A DNA stretch of 64,000 bases from the NCBI GenBank assembly GCA_021613375.1, contig CM038717.1, positions 37,582,699 through 37,646,698 on the forward strand. The letters run 5' to 3'. Within the stretch, counting starts at the first letter, position 1, and the number at the start of each line of letters is the position of its first letter. A program made the position numbers and the translations under genes. Shown one piece after another: positions 33,901 through 46,339 of the stretch. The notes under the pieces were generated by a model. The model saw only the letters and a list, made by a program, of their open reading frames with translations. It ran no database searches and was not told the DNA's origin. Origin of the DNA: Megaleporinus macrocephalus (taxonomy: Eukaryota > Chordata > Actinopteri > Characiformes > Anostomidae).

Positions 33901-36900
33901 GGTTAAACTGTTCCTCTAGAATGTCTTGGTAAAAGGTTTACCAATTACCAAAAGAAATCGTCTTTCAAATCTTATGTAGTATAGGCAAAATTAATGGCAC
34001 CCCTACAGAAAGTTTCTAATAAAACCAGACAGATTTATGTTACTGGGAGTGAAATAACTACTAGGTTCTAGGTTCAGGTTCAGGTATGCAGGTATGGGGG
34101 GTGGGTCAACAAGAGGAGGACACTCTGAACAGGAAACTTGAAGTCTGGAATTGGAAGGTATTGATGAGAAGCAGAAAAGTTCATAGTACTCACAGAAATA
34201 ACTGTGTGGTCAGACGAGGTCAGTTTTTTCCCACAAGCTTTGTTTTTGGTCACTTTGACGTAAGTGATCTGGATCGTCTGTTTTTTCTTAGGTGGCTTAG
34301 TTGCTGCTTCCTTCAGAAGTGTCACTGACTTGGTGACACCATTCTTCTCTATCTTTATATCAATCTTTTTGGTGGCTTTCTTAATTGTAATCCACCGGGG
34401 CTCACTCAGCTGCAGAGGAACACAAAGAGAACAATAATAGCTATTAAAAGAATGTGATGGTAGTCCCCAGTGTGGATTGGGGTTGGACACTATTCTGGAG
34501 CCTTCCTGGCTTAGCTACCAGTGCAAATTAGGTCAGGGCCTAGAAGCTAGGCAGTCCAGAAGTGGAACACAAGGGATCACCAACATAAAACAAAGAGAAC
34601 AACTCATGATGAGGAGGAGCACCAGCCCTGTATTACCAGCCAGAGTCTCACACTCCTTGTGCTAAAGAAAAGAACCAGAAACTCTGCTTTTCGTTGGTGT
34701 ATATAGCCAGTTAACAAGCTGCAGGGCGTAAGGACTGCCCCCTGGTGGCATAACAGGGACTGGCACAAGAACATTAATAACTTATAAAAAAGTGAGAACA
34801 ATAATTATTATCTTGAACATGATCAAAGAGATAAAACATAAACATACTTACCAAAATAACTTTCCCTGACAGGGTTATGTAATTCTGTTTTGGATTATTT
34901 GGAGCAGCTTTCTCTGAGGAACACCTGATGTCCTCCTCCTTCTGACTGACTTCTGTAGAGTGTACTCTTTCGTTCCTGGATAGACCAAAAATAAACTAAA
35001 ATAAAATATTACTTAATTCCATATTAATACAACCCCAAATCCAAAGAAGTTGGAATGCTGTGTTCGATGTAAATCCAGGCAAATAAAATGAATCTGATGT
35101 TATAAAGTGAGACATTTAAACATTATCATTTGAATGTTTACTCATTTAGAACTCATTTAGGGAGGGCGATGGAGGAGGGAGGTCCAAAAGGAAAGCCAGT
35201 CGGAGAATAAAGAGAGTAAGAAAGTAAAGCCGGTCGGAGAGTGAAGAGAGAGAGAAAGTAAAGCCGGTCGGAGATTAAAGAGAGTGTGAAAGTAAAGCCG
35301 GTCGGAGAGTAAAGAGAGAGAGAAAGTAAAGCCGGTCGGAGAGTAAAGAGAGTGAGAAAGTAAAGCCGGTCGGAGAGTAAAGAGAGAGAGAAAGTAAAGC
35401 CGGTCGGAGAGTAAAGAGAGTGAGAAAGTAAAGCCGGTCGGAGATTAAAGAGAGTAAGGAAGTAAAGCCGGTCGGAGAGTAAAGTAAGTGAGAAAGTAAA
35501 GCCGGTCGGAGAGTAAAGAGAGCGAGAAAGTAAAGCCAGTTGGTGAGTGAAGTAAGCGAGAAAGTAAAGCCAGTAGGAGAGTAAAGAGAGCGAGAAAGTA
35601 AAGCCGGTCGGAGAGTAAAGTAAGTGAGAAAGTAAAGCCAGTTGGTGAATGAAGTAAGTGAGAAAGTAAAGCCAGTTGGTGAGTGAAGTAAGTGAGAAAG
35701 TAAAGCCAGTTGGTGAGTGAAGTAAGTGAGAAAGTAAAGCCAGTTGGTGAGTGAAGTAAGTGAGAAAGTAAAGCCAGTGATAGAGTAAAGAGAGTGAGAA
35801 AGTAAAGCTAGTTGGTGAGTGAAGTAAGTGAGAAAGTAAAGCTAGTTGGTGAGTGAAGTAAGTGAGAAAGTAAAGCCAGTAGGAGAGTAAAGAGAGTGAG
35901 AAAGTAAAGCTAGTTGGTGAGTGAAGTAAGTGAGAAAGTAAAACTAGTTGGTGAGTGAAGTAAGTGAGAAAGTAAAGCCAGTGATAGAGTAAATAGAGTG
36001 AGAAAGTAAAGCTAGTTGGTGAGTGAAGTAAGTGAGAAAGTAAAGCCAGTGATAGAGTAAAGAGAGTGAGAAAGTAAAGCTAGTTGGTGAGTGAAGTAAG
36101 TGAGAAAGTAAAGCCAGTTGGTGAGTGAAGTAAGTGAGAAAGTAAAGCCAGTGATAGAGTAAAGAGAGTGAGAAAGTAAAGCTAGTTGGTGAGTGAAGTA
36201 AGTGAGAAAGTAAAGCCGGTCGATGAGTGAAGAGAGTGAGAAAGTAAAGCTAGTTGATGAGTGAAGTAAGTGAGAAAGTAAAGCCAGTGATAGAGTAAAG
36301 TGAGTGAGAAAGTAAAGCTAGTTGGTGAGTGAAGTAAGTGAGAAAGTAAAGCTAGTTGGTGAGTGAAGTAAGTGAGAAAGTAAAGCCGGTCGATGAGTGA
36401 AGAGAGTGAGAAAGTAAAGGCGATCGGAGAGTAAAGAGAGTGAGAAAATAAAGCCGGTCGGAGAGTAAAGAGAGTGAGAAAGTAAAGCCTGTTGGAGAGT
36501 GAAGTAAGTGAGAAAGTAAAGGCGGTCGGAGAGTAAAGAGAGTGAGAAAGTAAAGCCTGTTGGAGAGTGAAGTAAGTGTGAAAGTAAAGCCGGTCAGAGA
36601 GTAAAGAGAGTGAGAAAGTAAAGCCGGTCAGAGAGTAAAGTGAGTGAGAAAGTAAAGCCAGTAGGAGAATAAAGTAAGTGAGAAAGTAAAGCCAGTCGGA
36701 GAGTAAAGAGAGTGAGAAAGTAAAGCCGGTCGGAGAGTAAAGTGAGCGAGAAAGTAAAGTCGGTCGGAGAGTAAAGTGAGTGAGAAAGTAAAGCCGGTCG
36801 GAGAGTAAAGTGAGTGAGAAAGTAAAGCCGGTCAGAGAGTAAAGTGAGTGAGAAAGTAAAGCCAGTTGTTGAGTGAAGTAAGTGAGAAAGTAAAGCCAGT

Positions 36901-38457
36901 CATAGACTGAAGTGAGTGAGAAAGTAAAGCCGGTCGGAGAGTAAAGTGAGTGAGAAAGTAAAGCCAGTTGTTGAGTGAAGTAAGTGAGAAAGTAAAGCCA
37001 GTCATAGACTGAAGTGAGTGAGAAAGTAAAGCCGGTCGGAGAGTAAAGTGAGTGAGAAAGTAAAGCCGGTCGGAGAGTACAGTGAGTGAGAAAGTAAAGC
37101 CAGTTGTTGAGTGAAGTAAGTGAGAAAGTAAAGCCAGTTGGTGAGTGAAGTAAGTGAGAAAGTAAAGCCGGTCGGAGAGTAAAGTGAGTGAGAAAGTAAA
37201 GCCGGTCGGAGAGTAAAGTAAGTGAGAAAGTAAAGGCGGTCGGAGAGTAAAGTGAGTGAGAAAGTAAAGCCTGTTGGAGAGTGAAGTAAGTGAGAAAGTA
37301 AAGGCGGTCGGAGAGTAAAGAGAGTGAGAAAGTAAAGCCAGTTGGAGAGTGAAGTAAGTGTGAAAGTAAAGCCGGTCAGAGAGTAAAGAGAGTGAGAAAG
37401 TAAAGCCGGTCAGAGAGTAAAGTGAGTGAGAAAGTAAAGCCAGTAGGAGAATAAAGTAAGTGAGAAAGTAAAGCCAGTCGGAGAGTAAAGAGAGTGAGAA
37501 AGTAAAGCCGGTCGGAGAGTAAAGTGAGCGAGAAAGTAAAGTCGGTCGGAGAGTAAAGTGAGTGAGAAAGTAAAGCCGGTCGGAGAGTAAAGTGAGTGAG
37601 AAAGTAAAGCCGGTCAGAGAGTAAAGTGAGTGAGAAAGTAAAGCCAGTTGTTGAGTGAAGTAAGTGAGAAAGTAAAGCCAGTCATAGACTGAAGTGAGTG
37701 AGAAAGTAAAGCCGGTCGGAGAGTAAAGTGAGTGAGAAAGTAAAGCCAGTTGTTGAGTGAAGTAAGTGAGAAAGTAAAGCCAGTCATAGACTGAAGTGAG
37801 TGAGAAAGTAAAGCCGGTCGGAGAGTAAAGTGAGTGAGAAAGTAAAGCCAGTTGTTGAGTGAAGTAAGTGAGAAAGTAAAGCCAGTTGGTGAGTGAAGTA
37901 AGTGAGAAAGTAAAGCCGGTCGGAGAGTAAAGTGAGTGAGAAAGTAAAGCCGGTCGGAGAGTAAAGTAAGTGAGAAAGTAAAGCCAGTTGGTGAGTGAAG
38001 TAAGTGAGAAAGTAAAGCCAGTCATAGACTGAAGTGAGTGAGAAAGTAAAGCCAGTTGGTGAGTGAAGTAATTGAGAAAGTAAAGCCAGTTGGTGAGTAA
38101 AGTAAGTGAGAAAGTAAAGCCGGTCGGAGAGTAAAGTGAGTGAGAAAGTAAAGCCGGTCGGAGAGTAAAGTAAGTGAGAAAGTAAAGCCAGTTGGTGAGT
38201 GAAGTAAGTGAGAAAGTAAAGCCAGTTGGTGAGTGAAGTAAGTGAGAAAGTAAAGCCAGTCATAGAGTGAAGTGAGTGAGAAAGTAAAGCCAGCAGGAGA
38301 GTAAAAGTAAAGTTTACTCTTCCCAGAGGCGGCTCCACACCAACCGGTGAAGCTGTGAAACTGAGTTAATGAGAAGACGCACACTTTATATAAATAATGA
38401 ATATAAATAATAAATATATAAATAATTAATTCAGTTTATATATATATAATATATAAC

Positions 38458-38490
<33 letters not shown>

Positions 38491-41400
38491 CTGAATTAAT
38501 TTTTAATTATTTTTATATTTATATAATATTTACTTACAGTCTGACAATCAACATGTAAACAATTATAAAAATATAGGCAAATTATTTATTTAAACGTGTC
38601 TATTCAATCTGTGTTGGAGCGTGAGGGGTTAAGTGGAAGCCTGTGAGTCTGTGTCTCCCCCTATAAGGACTGTGATGCCTCCGCAGAGTGTTGGTGATTG
38701 GTGGTCCCGCTGTTCATGTACAGAGGCTGAGGCTTAAGGGTCACGGTTCGCTACTGCTGAACGGTATGTGTGGTGTGTTGGTGTTTCAGTAGCTGATGGT
38801 ATAAGATGCTGATACTAGACTACTTCAGTAAACAGGATACACCACTGAATCGCAACACACGTTAGAGATGATGATGGTCCGGACCGGCCTGAGGAGATCT
38901 CCTCTAACTGGACCGTACTGGACTCTAATTAAACACCCCTGGTGTAAAACATACTTACGTTTGAGATTTAACCACGTCCACACACATGATCTGTTCACCC
39001 TTTCGGGTTACGAAAAGATACGCTGGCATTTGTCGTAGCCGCTGGTCAACATTTCTCGGCAAGAGGTTCTGATGGACAATCAGCTCCTCCTGGTCCTCTT
39101 TCAGAAAAATGTATTCGTCCTCTTCTTTATCAAAATACTCCACCTTTACGAGGCGTGTTGTTTCCCCTGTTCGGTTCTCCTGTATTACCTTATTATAAAC
39201 AGGTTAGAACATTACACGTGTACTGAACACTCAACACATACAACCCAAACCAAACGCAGGAGGATAAGCAGCTTAGATGATGACTTATACTAATTACATT
39301 TATTACTGTAGTGTTGGACTTTTAGCCTCTTTGCTAGCTGCTCAGTGCGCTCTCATAAGTGAGAAATACTCCCAGCTGTAAAGAATGAAAACCAGTTCAA
39401 ACCAGTCTGTTAGCAGAAACTGGTGATGCTCAACTGTTCAATGTTCTGTTAATGAACATAATGGGATGGAGGCAGAAAAGAGGAGGTGCGAGGACAGATA
39501 AAGGAAAGAGAGAAGTGGGGTATAAGGAAGAGACCGAAACAAGAGAGGGGGTATGGAAGGACAGAGAAGGGAGAGAGAGAGGGAAGAGGAGGATGAGGAG
39601 GAGAGAGAAGAGGCGGATACAGAGAAGAGTGAGAAAGAAGAGAGGAAGGATCTGGAGAAAAGAGAAAGGAGGGATTACAAATGAAAGGAAAGTCCTATTT
39701 ACTAATGATTTAAATACTGAATGTAAGTTGGTAAAGATTCAGTAGAGGATGCTGAATATTATCAGTAGTGTTTAACATATTTACCTGTGTGACCTTTCCG
39801 CCCTTTCTTTTTACTATCAGGTAAACTGGTAGTTGTTGTGTCAGCTGGTCAGCATCTCTAGGCCAGAGATTCCAGGGGACACTCATCTCCTTCTGGTCCT
39901 CTGTTAGAAAAATGATCTTGTTGTTTTCTGTAGTAAATGCCTCCACCTTCACGAAGATGATTTCCTCTCCTTCTGCTCTGTTTTGTAGCACCTGATTATA
40001 ATAGAATACATTACACATGTACATCACAGCTGTGTACTGAACACACATACATATACAGTCAACTCCAGAACTATCAGCACCCTTAAAGAAACCAAAACAA
40101 TCATATATATTAATCATCTAATGATTCCACTAGTCCTAAAATATACATATAAACTGTTTAAGTGAGAATATGAAGAGCTACACACAGAGTACCAGATAAA
40201 GAAACCAGATTTATGTTACTGGGAGTGAAATGATACAGTACTCAGTTTAGGTATGCAGGTATGGGGTCCGGGTCAACAAGAGGAGCACATCTCAACAGGA
40301 AACGTGAAGTCTAGAATTGAAAGTATTGATGGAGAAGAAAAGTTCATAATACTCACAGAAATAACTGTGTGGTCAGACGAGGTCAGCTTTTTCCCACATG
40401 CTTTCCTTTTTGTTACTTTGACCTGAGTGATCTGGATCATCTGGTCTTTCTCAAGTGGTTCAGTTGCTGCTTCCTTCAATAGAGACACTGCTACCCTGAC
40501 CCCATCCTGCTCAATCACTATATCTCTCACAAGGACATCCTCCTTAATCTTACTGGACCGGGAAGTGCCAACCTGACAACAACCAGAAAGAGTGGCAATA
40601 ATAATAACTATTGAAAGAGTGAGAACAAAAATAACTACTCAAAGAGTGAGAACAATACTATCAAATAGAGAGGGCACAATACTGTAATAACTATTACATT
40701 AGTGAGCACAACACTATCAAAATAAGTGAGTACAATACTAACTAATAAAAAAGCGAGCACAATATTCATTATTAAAAGAGTGGGCACAATATTATCAAAA
40801 AGAGTGAGCACAATAGTAACTATTAAGAGTGAACACTATAGTAACTATTAAAAGAATGAGAACAACATTATAAAAAAGAGTGATCATAATAGTAACAATT
40901 AAAAGAGTGAGCACAATATTGTCAAAAGGAGTGAGCACAATAGTAACTATTAAAAGAGTGAGCACAATAGTGACTATTAAAAGAGGGAGCACAATAGTAA
41001 CTATTAAAAGAGTGAGCACAACACTATCAAAAACAGTGAGCACAATAGTAACTATTAAAAGAGTGAACACAATAGTAACTGTAAAAAGAGTGAACACAAC
41101 ACTATCAAAAGGAGTGTGCACAATAGTAATACTAATACTAGAACAATAACAATTACTAAAAGTATGAGAACAATAACAATTACTAAAAGTATGAGAACAA
41201 TAATAATTACTAAAAGAGTGAGAACAATAACAACTACTAAAATAGTGAGAACAATAATAATTACTTAACTTATGATAACAATAATAATTACTAAAAGTAT
41301 GATAACAGTAATAATTACTAAAAGAGTGAGAACAATAATAACTACTAAAATAGTGAGAACAATAATAATTGTTAAACTTATGATAACAATAATAATTACT

Positions 41401-44066
41401 AAAAGTATGATAACAATAATAATTACTAAAAGAGTGAGAACAATAATAACTACTAAAATAGTGAGAACAATAATAATTGTTAAACTTATGATAACAATAA
41501 TAATTACTAAAAGTATGAGAACAATAATAATTACTAAAAGAGTGAGAACAATAATAATTACTAAACTTATGATAACAATAATAATTACTAAAAGAGTGAG
41601 AACAATAATAATTACTAAAAGAGTGAGAACAATAATAATTACTAAACTTATGATAACAATAATAATTACTAAAAGTATGAGAACAATAATAATTACTAAA
41701 AGAGTGAGAACAATAATAACTACAAAAATAATGAGAACAATAATAATTACTAAAAGTATAAGAACAATAACTACTAAAATAGTGAGAACAATATTAATTA
41801 TTAAACTTATGATAACAATAATAATTACTAAAGTATGAGAACAATAATAATTACTAAAGAGTGAGAACAATAATAACTACAAAAATAATGAGAACAATAA
41901 TAATTACTAAAAGTATGAAAACAATAATAATTACTAAAAGAGAACCATAACTATAAAAATTATGAAACTAATTATCAAGAGTGGGATCAGATTAGTTTTG
42001 TGTCTCTAAAACACAACTCTGGCCTGAAAGTGTTAATCTGAGTCGTAAACTTTTTAAACATTTAAAACTTTAAATGTGCTGAATGTAACATTAAGGCTGG
42101 TTAAGGATTCTGGAACCTCGTTAAGGGTTTGAAAGAGAATCCAGATTTAAATCTCTCTGTGTCTCTCTGTCTTTGCTAGTCGCAGCAGCTGAGAATGAAC
42201 TGAACTTGAACATGAACAGAGAGATGAAGCAGATAACATTAAAAAACTTACCAAAACAACTTTTCCTGACAGGGTTATGTAACACTTATTCAGGTAAAGT
42301 TCTGGATCACTCAGATCAGTTGACTTTGACAAACAGCTCTTTTTAGCGAGAAGAAATACATTTTCTTCCAGCTGAAGTTTGCCAGTCCAAAACACTCCGG
42401 TTCCACTTGCCAGGATCATTTCATCAAACAGATGATCCTTCACTTTCACATCTTTCACAATGTTAGATTTTCCCTCTTGGAATTTATCAATCTCTATACT
42501 TCTCACAAGGTTGTCTTCCTTACAGGTCTGGGAAGTGTCAGTCTAAGGAGGACCAGAAAGAGTGACAATAATAATATTGAGTGAGAACGTTAATAACTAT
42601 TAAAGAGTGAAACAATACCAACTATAAAAAGAGTGAGAACAATAATAAATATCAAGACTGAGAGCAACAATGACTATAATATCAATCCAAAAGAGTGAGA
42701 ATACTAACAATCAAAAGCGTTAAAATAATATAAATAAATTAATTAAAATTAAAAGACTGAGAACGATAAAAACTACCCAAAGAGTGAGCACTATAACAAC
42801 TATCACCAAGAGTGAGAAAAATAAAAACTACCAGAGTTAGCACTATAACAACTATCACCAAGAGTGAGAACAATAAAAACTACCAGGGTGAGCACTATAA
42901 CAACTATCACCAAGAGTGAAACAATAAAAACTACCAAAGTGAGTACTATAACACCAACCATCACCAAGAGTGAGAACAATAAAAACTACCCAAAGAGTGT
43001 GCACTATAACAACTATCACCAAGAGTGAGAACAATAAAAACTACCAGAGGTAGCACTATAACAACTATCACCAAGAGTGAGAGCAATAAAAACTAACAGA
43101 GTGAGCACTATAACACCAACTATCACCAAGAGTGAGAACAATAAAAACTACCCAAAGAGTGTGCACTGTAACAACTATCACCAAAAGTGAAAACAATAAA
43201 AACTACCAGAGTGAGCACTATAACAACTATCACCAAGAGTGAGAATTATAAAAAATACCCAAAGAGTGAGCACTGTAACAACTATCACCAAGAGTGAGAA
43301 CTATAAAATATACCCAAAGAGTGAACACAATTATCAAAAAGAGGAAGAGCAATAGTAACTATGAAAAAATTGAGCACAATACTTACAAAAAGAGTGACAC
43401 AATATTAACTTTTTAAAGAGTGAGCCCAATACTAACTATCAAAAGGAGTGACACAACAGTAACTACTAAAAGAGTGAGCACAATAATAAATATAAAAAAG
43501 TGAGAACAATAATAACTACTAATAACTAATCTGAGTCGTGAAACTCTGATAATTTAATACTTATTAAACTTTAAACTTTAACTCTTTGTTAGTCGCAGCA
43601 GCTGAGAATGAACTGAACTTGAACAGGAACAAAGAGACGAAGAGGCAACATTAAAATACTTACTGCAACAACTTTTCCTGACAGGTTCACGTAACATGTT
43701 TTCTGGTGAAGTTCCGGAACATTCAAAGCGGTTGTCTTTGACAAACAGCCCTCCATCGCAAGAAGAAATGTTTTTTTTTCCAGCTGAAGTTTGGCTGCCC
43801 GGAACACTCTTGTTCCCCTTCTCAGGATCATTTCCATAAACGGACGAACCTTCACTGTGGCATTTTTCACTATGTAAGTTTCCCCCACCTGGAACATATG
43901 AATCTGACTCTCTTGAAGAGTAATCAGAAAAATTCTAGTACCGTCAAAGACGGAACACAGAGCCAATTTGACCTCCTGCCTGATTTCTATGGAGTCCCCA
44001 GAATATTTGGTTGTATGCTTTGCCACACAGAGCACTTTGTACATCGAAGAGCGTAATATTTTCAGT
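33676..44066 (-). CDS. Unrecognised modular gene, eight coding exons, 572 aa
   Basis: Exons in gene order: 43664-44066 (ATG 44044), 42252-42542, 40357-40572, 39785-39991, 38959-39188, 34852-34975, 34194-34409 and 33676-33729 (TAG). All have GT-AG borders. Joins are phase 0 except exon 5/6, where both sides agree on phase 2. I do not recognise the family. Modules repeat: exons 1, 2 and 6 end in SGKVV/SGKVI (YITLSGKVVL in exon 2); exons 3 and 7 are both 72 codons and share KACGKKLTSSDHTVIS; exons 4, 5 and 8 start VLQ or VIQ. Beta-rich stretches such as FQVGETYIVKNATVKV (about 51-66) suggest OB-fold-like domains, which is inference only. There is no signal peptide or TM segment. Exon 1 has an upstream acceptor (44067-44068) and a non-zero start phase, so a 5' exon may be missing. 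Exon 8 is a frame-broken remnant of the VLQ module. Confidence 0.7.
33745..34193. repeat. Paralogous intron block (partner 40010-40356)
   Basis: 'aggtatgcaggtatgggg', 'gggtcaacaagaggag' and 'aaggtattgatgagaagcag' recur in order at 40250-40350. The exon 7-8 unit and the exon 3-4 unit were duplicated together with their intron. Confidence 0.75.
33823..33898. repeat. (TA)n microsatellite
   Basis: Pure TA run in the last intron of the modular gene, next to a block ('cagtcaactccagaactctc') that recurs beside exon 4 at 40055. Confidence 0.95.
35165..38310. repeat. 34-bp minisatellite, about 92 units, with 782-bp higher-order duplication
   Basis: The unit is GAGAAAGTAAAGCCAGTTGG plus TGAGTGAAGTAAGT, with variants (CCGGTCGGAGAGTAAAG). 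The block from about 36659 recurs at 37441, exactly 782 bp or 23 units later, and identity runs for several hundred bases. The array occupies most of the intron between exons 5 and 6 of the modular gene. The long minus-strand frames are artefacts of a 102-nt (three-unit) cycle. Confidence 0.95.
38425..38495. repeat. AT-rich / (TA)n tract
   Basis: Two TA runs in an intron of the modular gene. Confidence 0.9.
39440..39690. repeat. Purine-rich GA/GGA tract
   Basis: Roughly 250 bp of nearly pure purine on the plus strand, with no fixed unit, in the intron between exons 4 and 5. Its Arg/Glu-rich translation is compositional. It could form triplex DNA, which is inference. Confidence 0.7.
40600..41960. 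repeat. 27-bp AT-rich minisatellite
   Basis: Unit AGAGTGAGAACAATAATAAT plus TACTAAA, with looser, longer units before 41140. Because 27 is a multiple of 3, both strands stay open for about 190-200 codons. It fills the intron between exons 2 and 3 of the modular gene. Confidence 0.95.
42560..43500. repeat. ~50-bp minisatellite related to the 27-bp array
   Basis: Units read AACAACTATCACCAAGAGTG, AGAACAATAAAAACTACC and AGAGTGAGCACTAT. The shared GAGTGAGAACAATAA core indicates common origin with 40600-41960. It occupies the intron between exons 1 and 2 of the modular gene. Confidence 0.9.
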
Positions 44067-45169
44067 CTGGGGAGACAAAATAATGAAAAGTAAATGCAAT
44101 TTCACTTAATTCTGTATTTAAATAAAAAAATTATGTTATTTGTATATTTGTGTATTGTAATAGTTGTTTTTATATTACTTGTATTACTTAAGTGAGTGAA
44201 CCTGTGTTGTAAGCTATATGAACGATATCATCTGAAACCATAAAAAAACAATTCCTGAAAGGAACGCAGGATGGTTGCGCTTAAACAACAAATAGAGGAG
44301 TTTGTCTGAAAATGAATAGGATCCTATGGGAGAAACGAGAGATGAATAAACGACAAATAGAGGAGTGTGGGTCAGTATGTCTGTGGATTAGAGATTACTC
44401 TAAGTGAGTTCAGGCAGTTTGGTGGCTGTAGGTTAAATGAAACCGTAATGATTGGGTTCTTCCAAAAATGAATAGGATCCTATGGGAGGTAAGAGGGATG
44501 AATAAACAAAAATAGACGAGTGCAGGTCAATACGTCTGTGGATTACAGGTTGGGGATCAGCCTTAAAAGGGTACATGCAGTTTGGTGGCTGTAGGTTAAA
44601 TGAAAAGGTTTGGGTGTGACCGAAAATGAATAGGACTCTATAGGGAAAAAAACGACAAATAGACGAGTGCATGTCAAACCAACACTGCAGTCGTGGTCGG
44701 GGGTCTGCGCTGAGTCAGTGTATGTGAAACGGTGTGTGCCGGTCGAGCAGAAGTTCAGTAGATTGGCGTACACTTTTCCATCCTATTCATTCTCTATGGG
44801 AAAAAATCTGGAAAAATCTGTCACACAATCACACCAGACAATCTGAATTTGGAACGAAGCTGACATTTCGAAAACTGCGGGACGAGTTACACAGCGAAGA
44901 TCTGGCAGAAAGCAAAAAACGGGAAAAAAAATATAGTTACCCATTGCGTTATTAAAATACCACAATCAATGAACCTTTGAAACCAGATAAATTCACAGAA
45001 GGATCAGGATTTAAGTATGAAAGAGAAAAAAATAAATCCAAGATAACTAACTATTATGATTACTACTACTGCTCAGTCTCAGTGTTCTCCAGGTGTGTAT
45101 TTCTAGTTTGGAGTATAGTGTAGAGTGTAGAACGTAGGACTACGATTAGAACATAGAACTACGATTAGC
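44067..45169. other. Upstream flank of the modular gene
   Basis: A roughly 158-bp unit is repeated three times at about 44305, 44462 and 44622 ('aaaatgaataggatcctatg'). An additional 5' exon of the modular gene could lie here but was not recognised. Confidence 0.5.
44300..44760. repeat. ~158-bp tandem repeat, three copies
   Basis: Each copy runs 'aaaatgaataggatcctatg', then 'gacaaatagaggagtg', then 'cagtttggtggctgtaggtt'. Copies are moderately diverged. Confidence 0.75.
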
Positions 45170-45360
45170 CACGTGTGTTTATACACAGCGGAATTTGACC
45201 TCCGCATTTAACCCACATATACACACACTAGTGAACATACACACTAGGGGGCAGTGAGCACACGTGCCCGGAGCGGTGGGTAGCCCTTATCCATGGCGCC
45301 TGGTGCCTTGCTCAAGGGCACTACAGTCATGACTTGCCGGTCCCGGGGATCGAACTGGAG
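45170..45360 (+). repeat. Common fish interspersed repeat
   Basis: 'cctccgcatttaacccacat', 'agggggcagtgagcacacgt', 'gtgccttgctcaagggcact' and 'ggggatcgaact' form a block I recognise from many teleost genomes. The original class is not certain. Confidence 0.65.
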
Positions 45361-45841
45361 TACTGGTTCTGTGTAATGTGCTGCTGCTATTGTGTATGTT
45401 GTATTATCTTTGAATAAGTATTTCAGTAAATTATTCCTTTTTTTTTCTTTTATTCATTCTACACATTGTCCCAGGCTTTTGAAATTACATTGCTTAAAAT
45501 AATCATATAAACTTAGCACAAAAAGTAAGGAGATGTGTGTTTGGTAGATTATTTCTTTGTTGTAACAATGCTTCTTGGCAATAAATCTTATATTGCTGTT
45601 CATTTCTCTTTTAAATGGTGCCACACTTGTAAGGAACATGCATTTGTGGGATGAGCAGTGGAGCTGAGTATGTGGGTTGCGCCCATGAAAAATTTGCCAA
45701 ATCCTCTCTGCCAATGCCAAACAGCTTATTTTGCTGTTACTATTGGCACTTGTTTTGAGCTCCTGGTACCCCCTGATTGGCAGCACCTATGAGCATGGTC
45801 CCTGCTACAGTGGTCAGTAGGTGTCTTCTCCAAGATTCGGC

Positions 45842-46030
45842 ATGCCACGCTTGTCTGATCTGGATAGGGCCCGCGCAATAGGGCAACCTCAAGCTGGTGT
45901 TCCGTAAAAACAAGTTGCAGCGTTATTTGGAGTGAGCCCCAGTACCATCTCCAAATTGAAGCCTCCATATAACGGGGTATGTCAGAGACAGGCCACGAAG
46001 TGGGCATCCCAAAAAGACAACACCCAAAGA
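45842..46030 (+). pseudogene. Transposase N-terminus, broken
   Basis: The frame reads MPRLSDLDRARAIGQPQAGV, then a TAA, then KQVAALFGVSPSTISKLK, a helix-turn-helix of Tc1/mariner type, then a frameshift into a DRPRSGHPKKTTP-like segment. The catalytic domain is absent. Confidence 0.8.
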
Positions 46031-46339
46031 AGATAATTTCCTCACCTCAGGAGGTGCCAGGCTGTTGCGGCTGTGTATGGTTCTTCCACATGCTACTGAG
46101 CCTTCTGTTTGTTAAATTTCCAATATGTCTTGTATCTTCAAACTTCAATCATCCAGCCCACCAAACACCAAATGAGTCAACGGCAGAATAAGCTGTTTGG
46201 CATTGGCAGAGAGGCAAATGTTTCATGGGTGCAACTAGGCCTGGACAATAATTTGATATGGGTATTTACCGCGATATGTTCCAATAACGGTAATATGATT
46301 TTTGTGATATTTCGATATGTATTATTTATCCTTACAAAT

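Noticed and set aside
36832..38384. Minus-strand ORFs of 397, 184 and 120 aa (TGFTFSLTSLTNWLYFLTYF repeats)
   Set aside because: Artefact of the 34-bp intronic minisatellite; hydrophobic only because of unit composition, with no unique sequence or splice context.
41265..41870. Both-strand ORFs of about 190-200 aa with Ile/Val/Thr repeats
   Set aside because: 27-bp AT-rich intronic array, open by arithmetic; the minus frame mimics transmembrane sequence but has no gene context.
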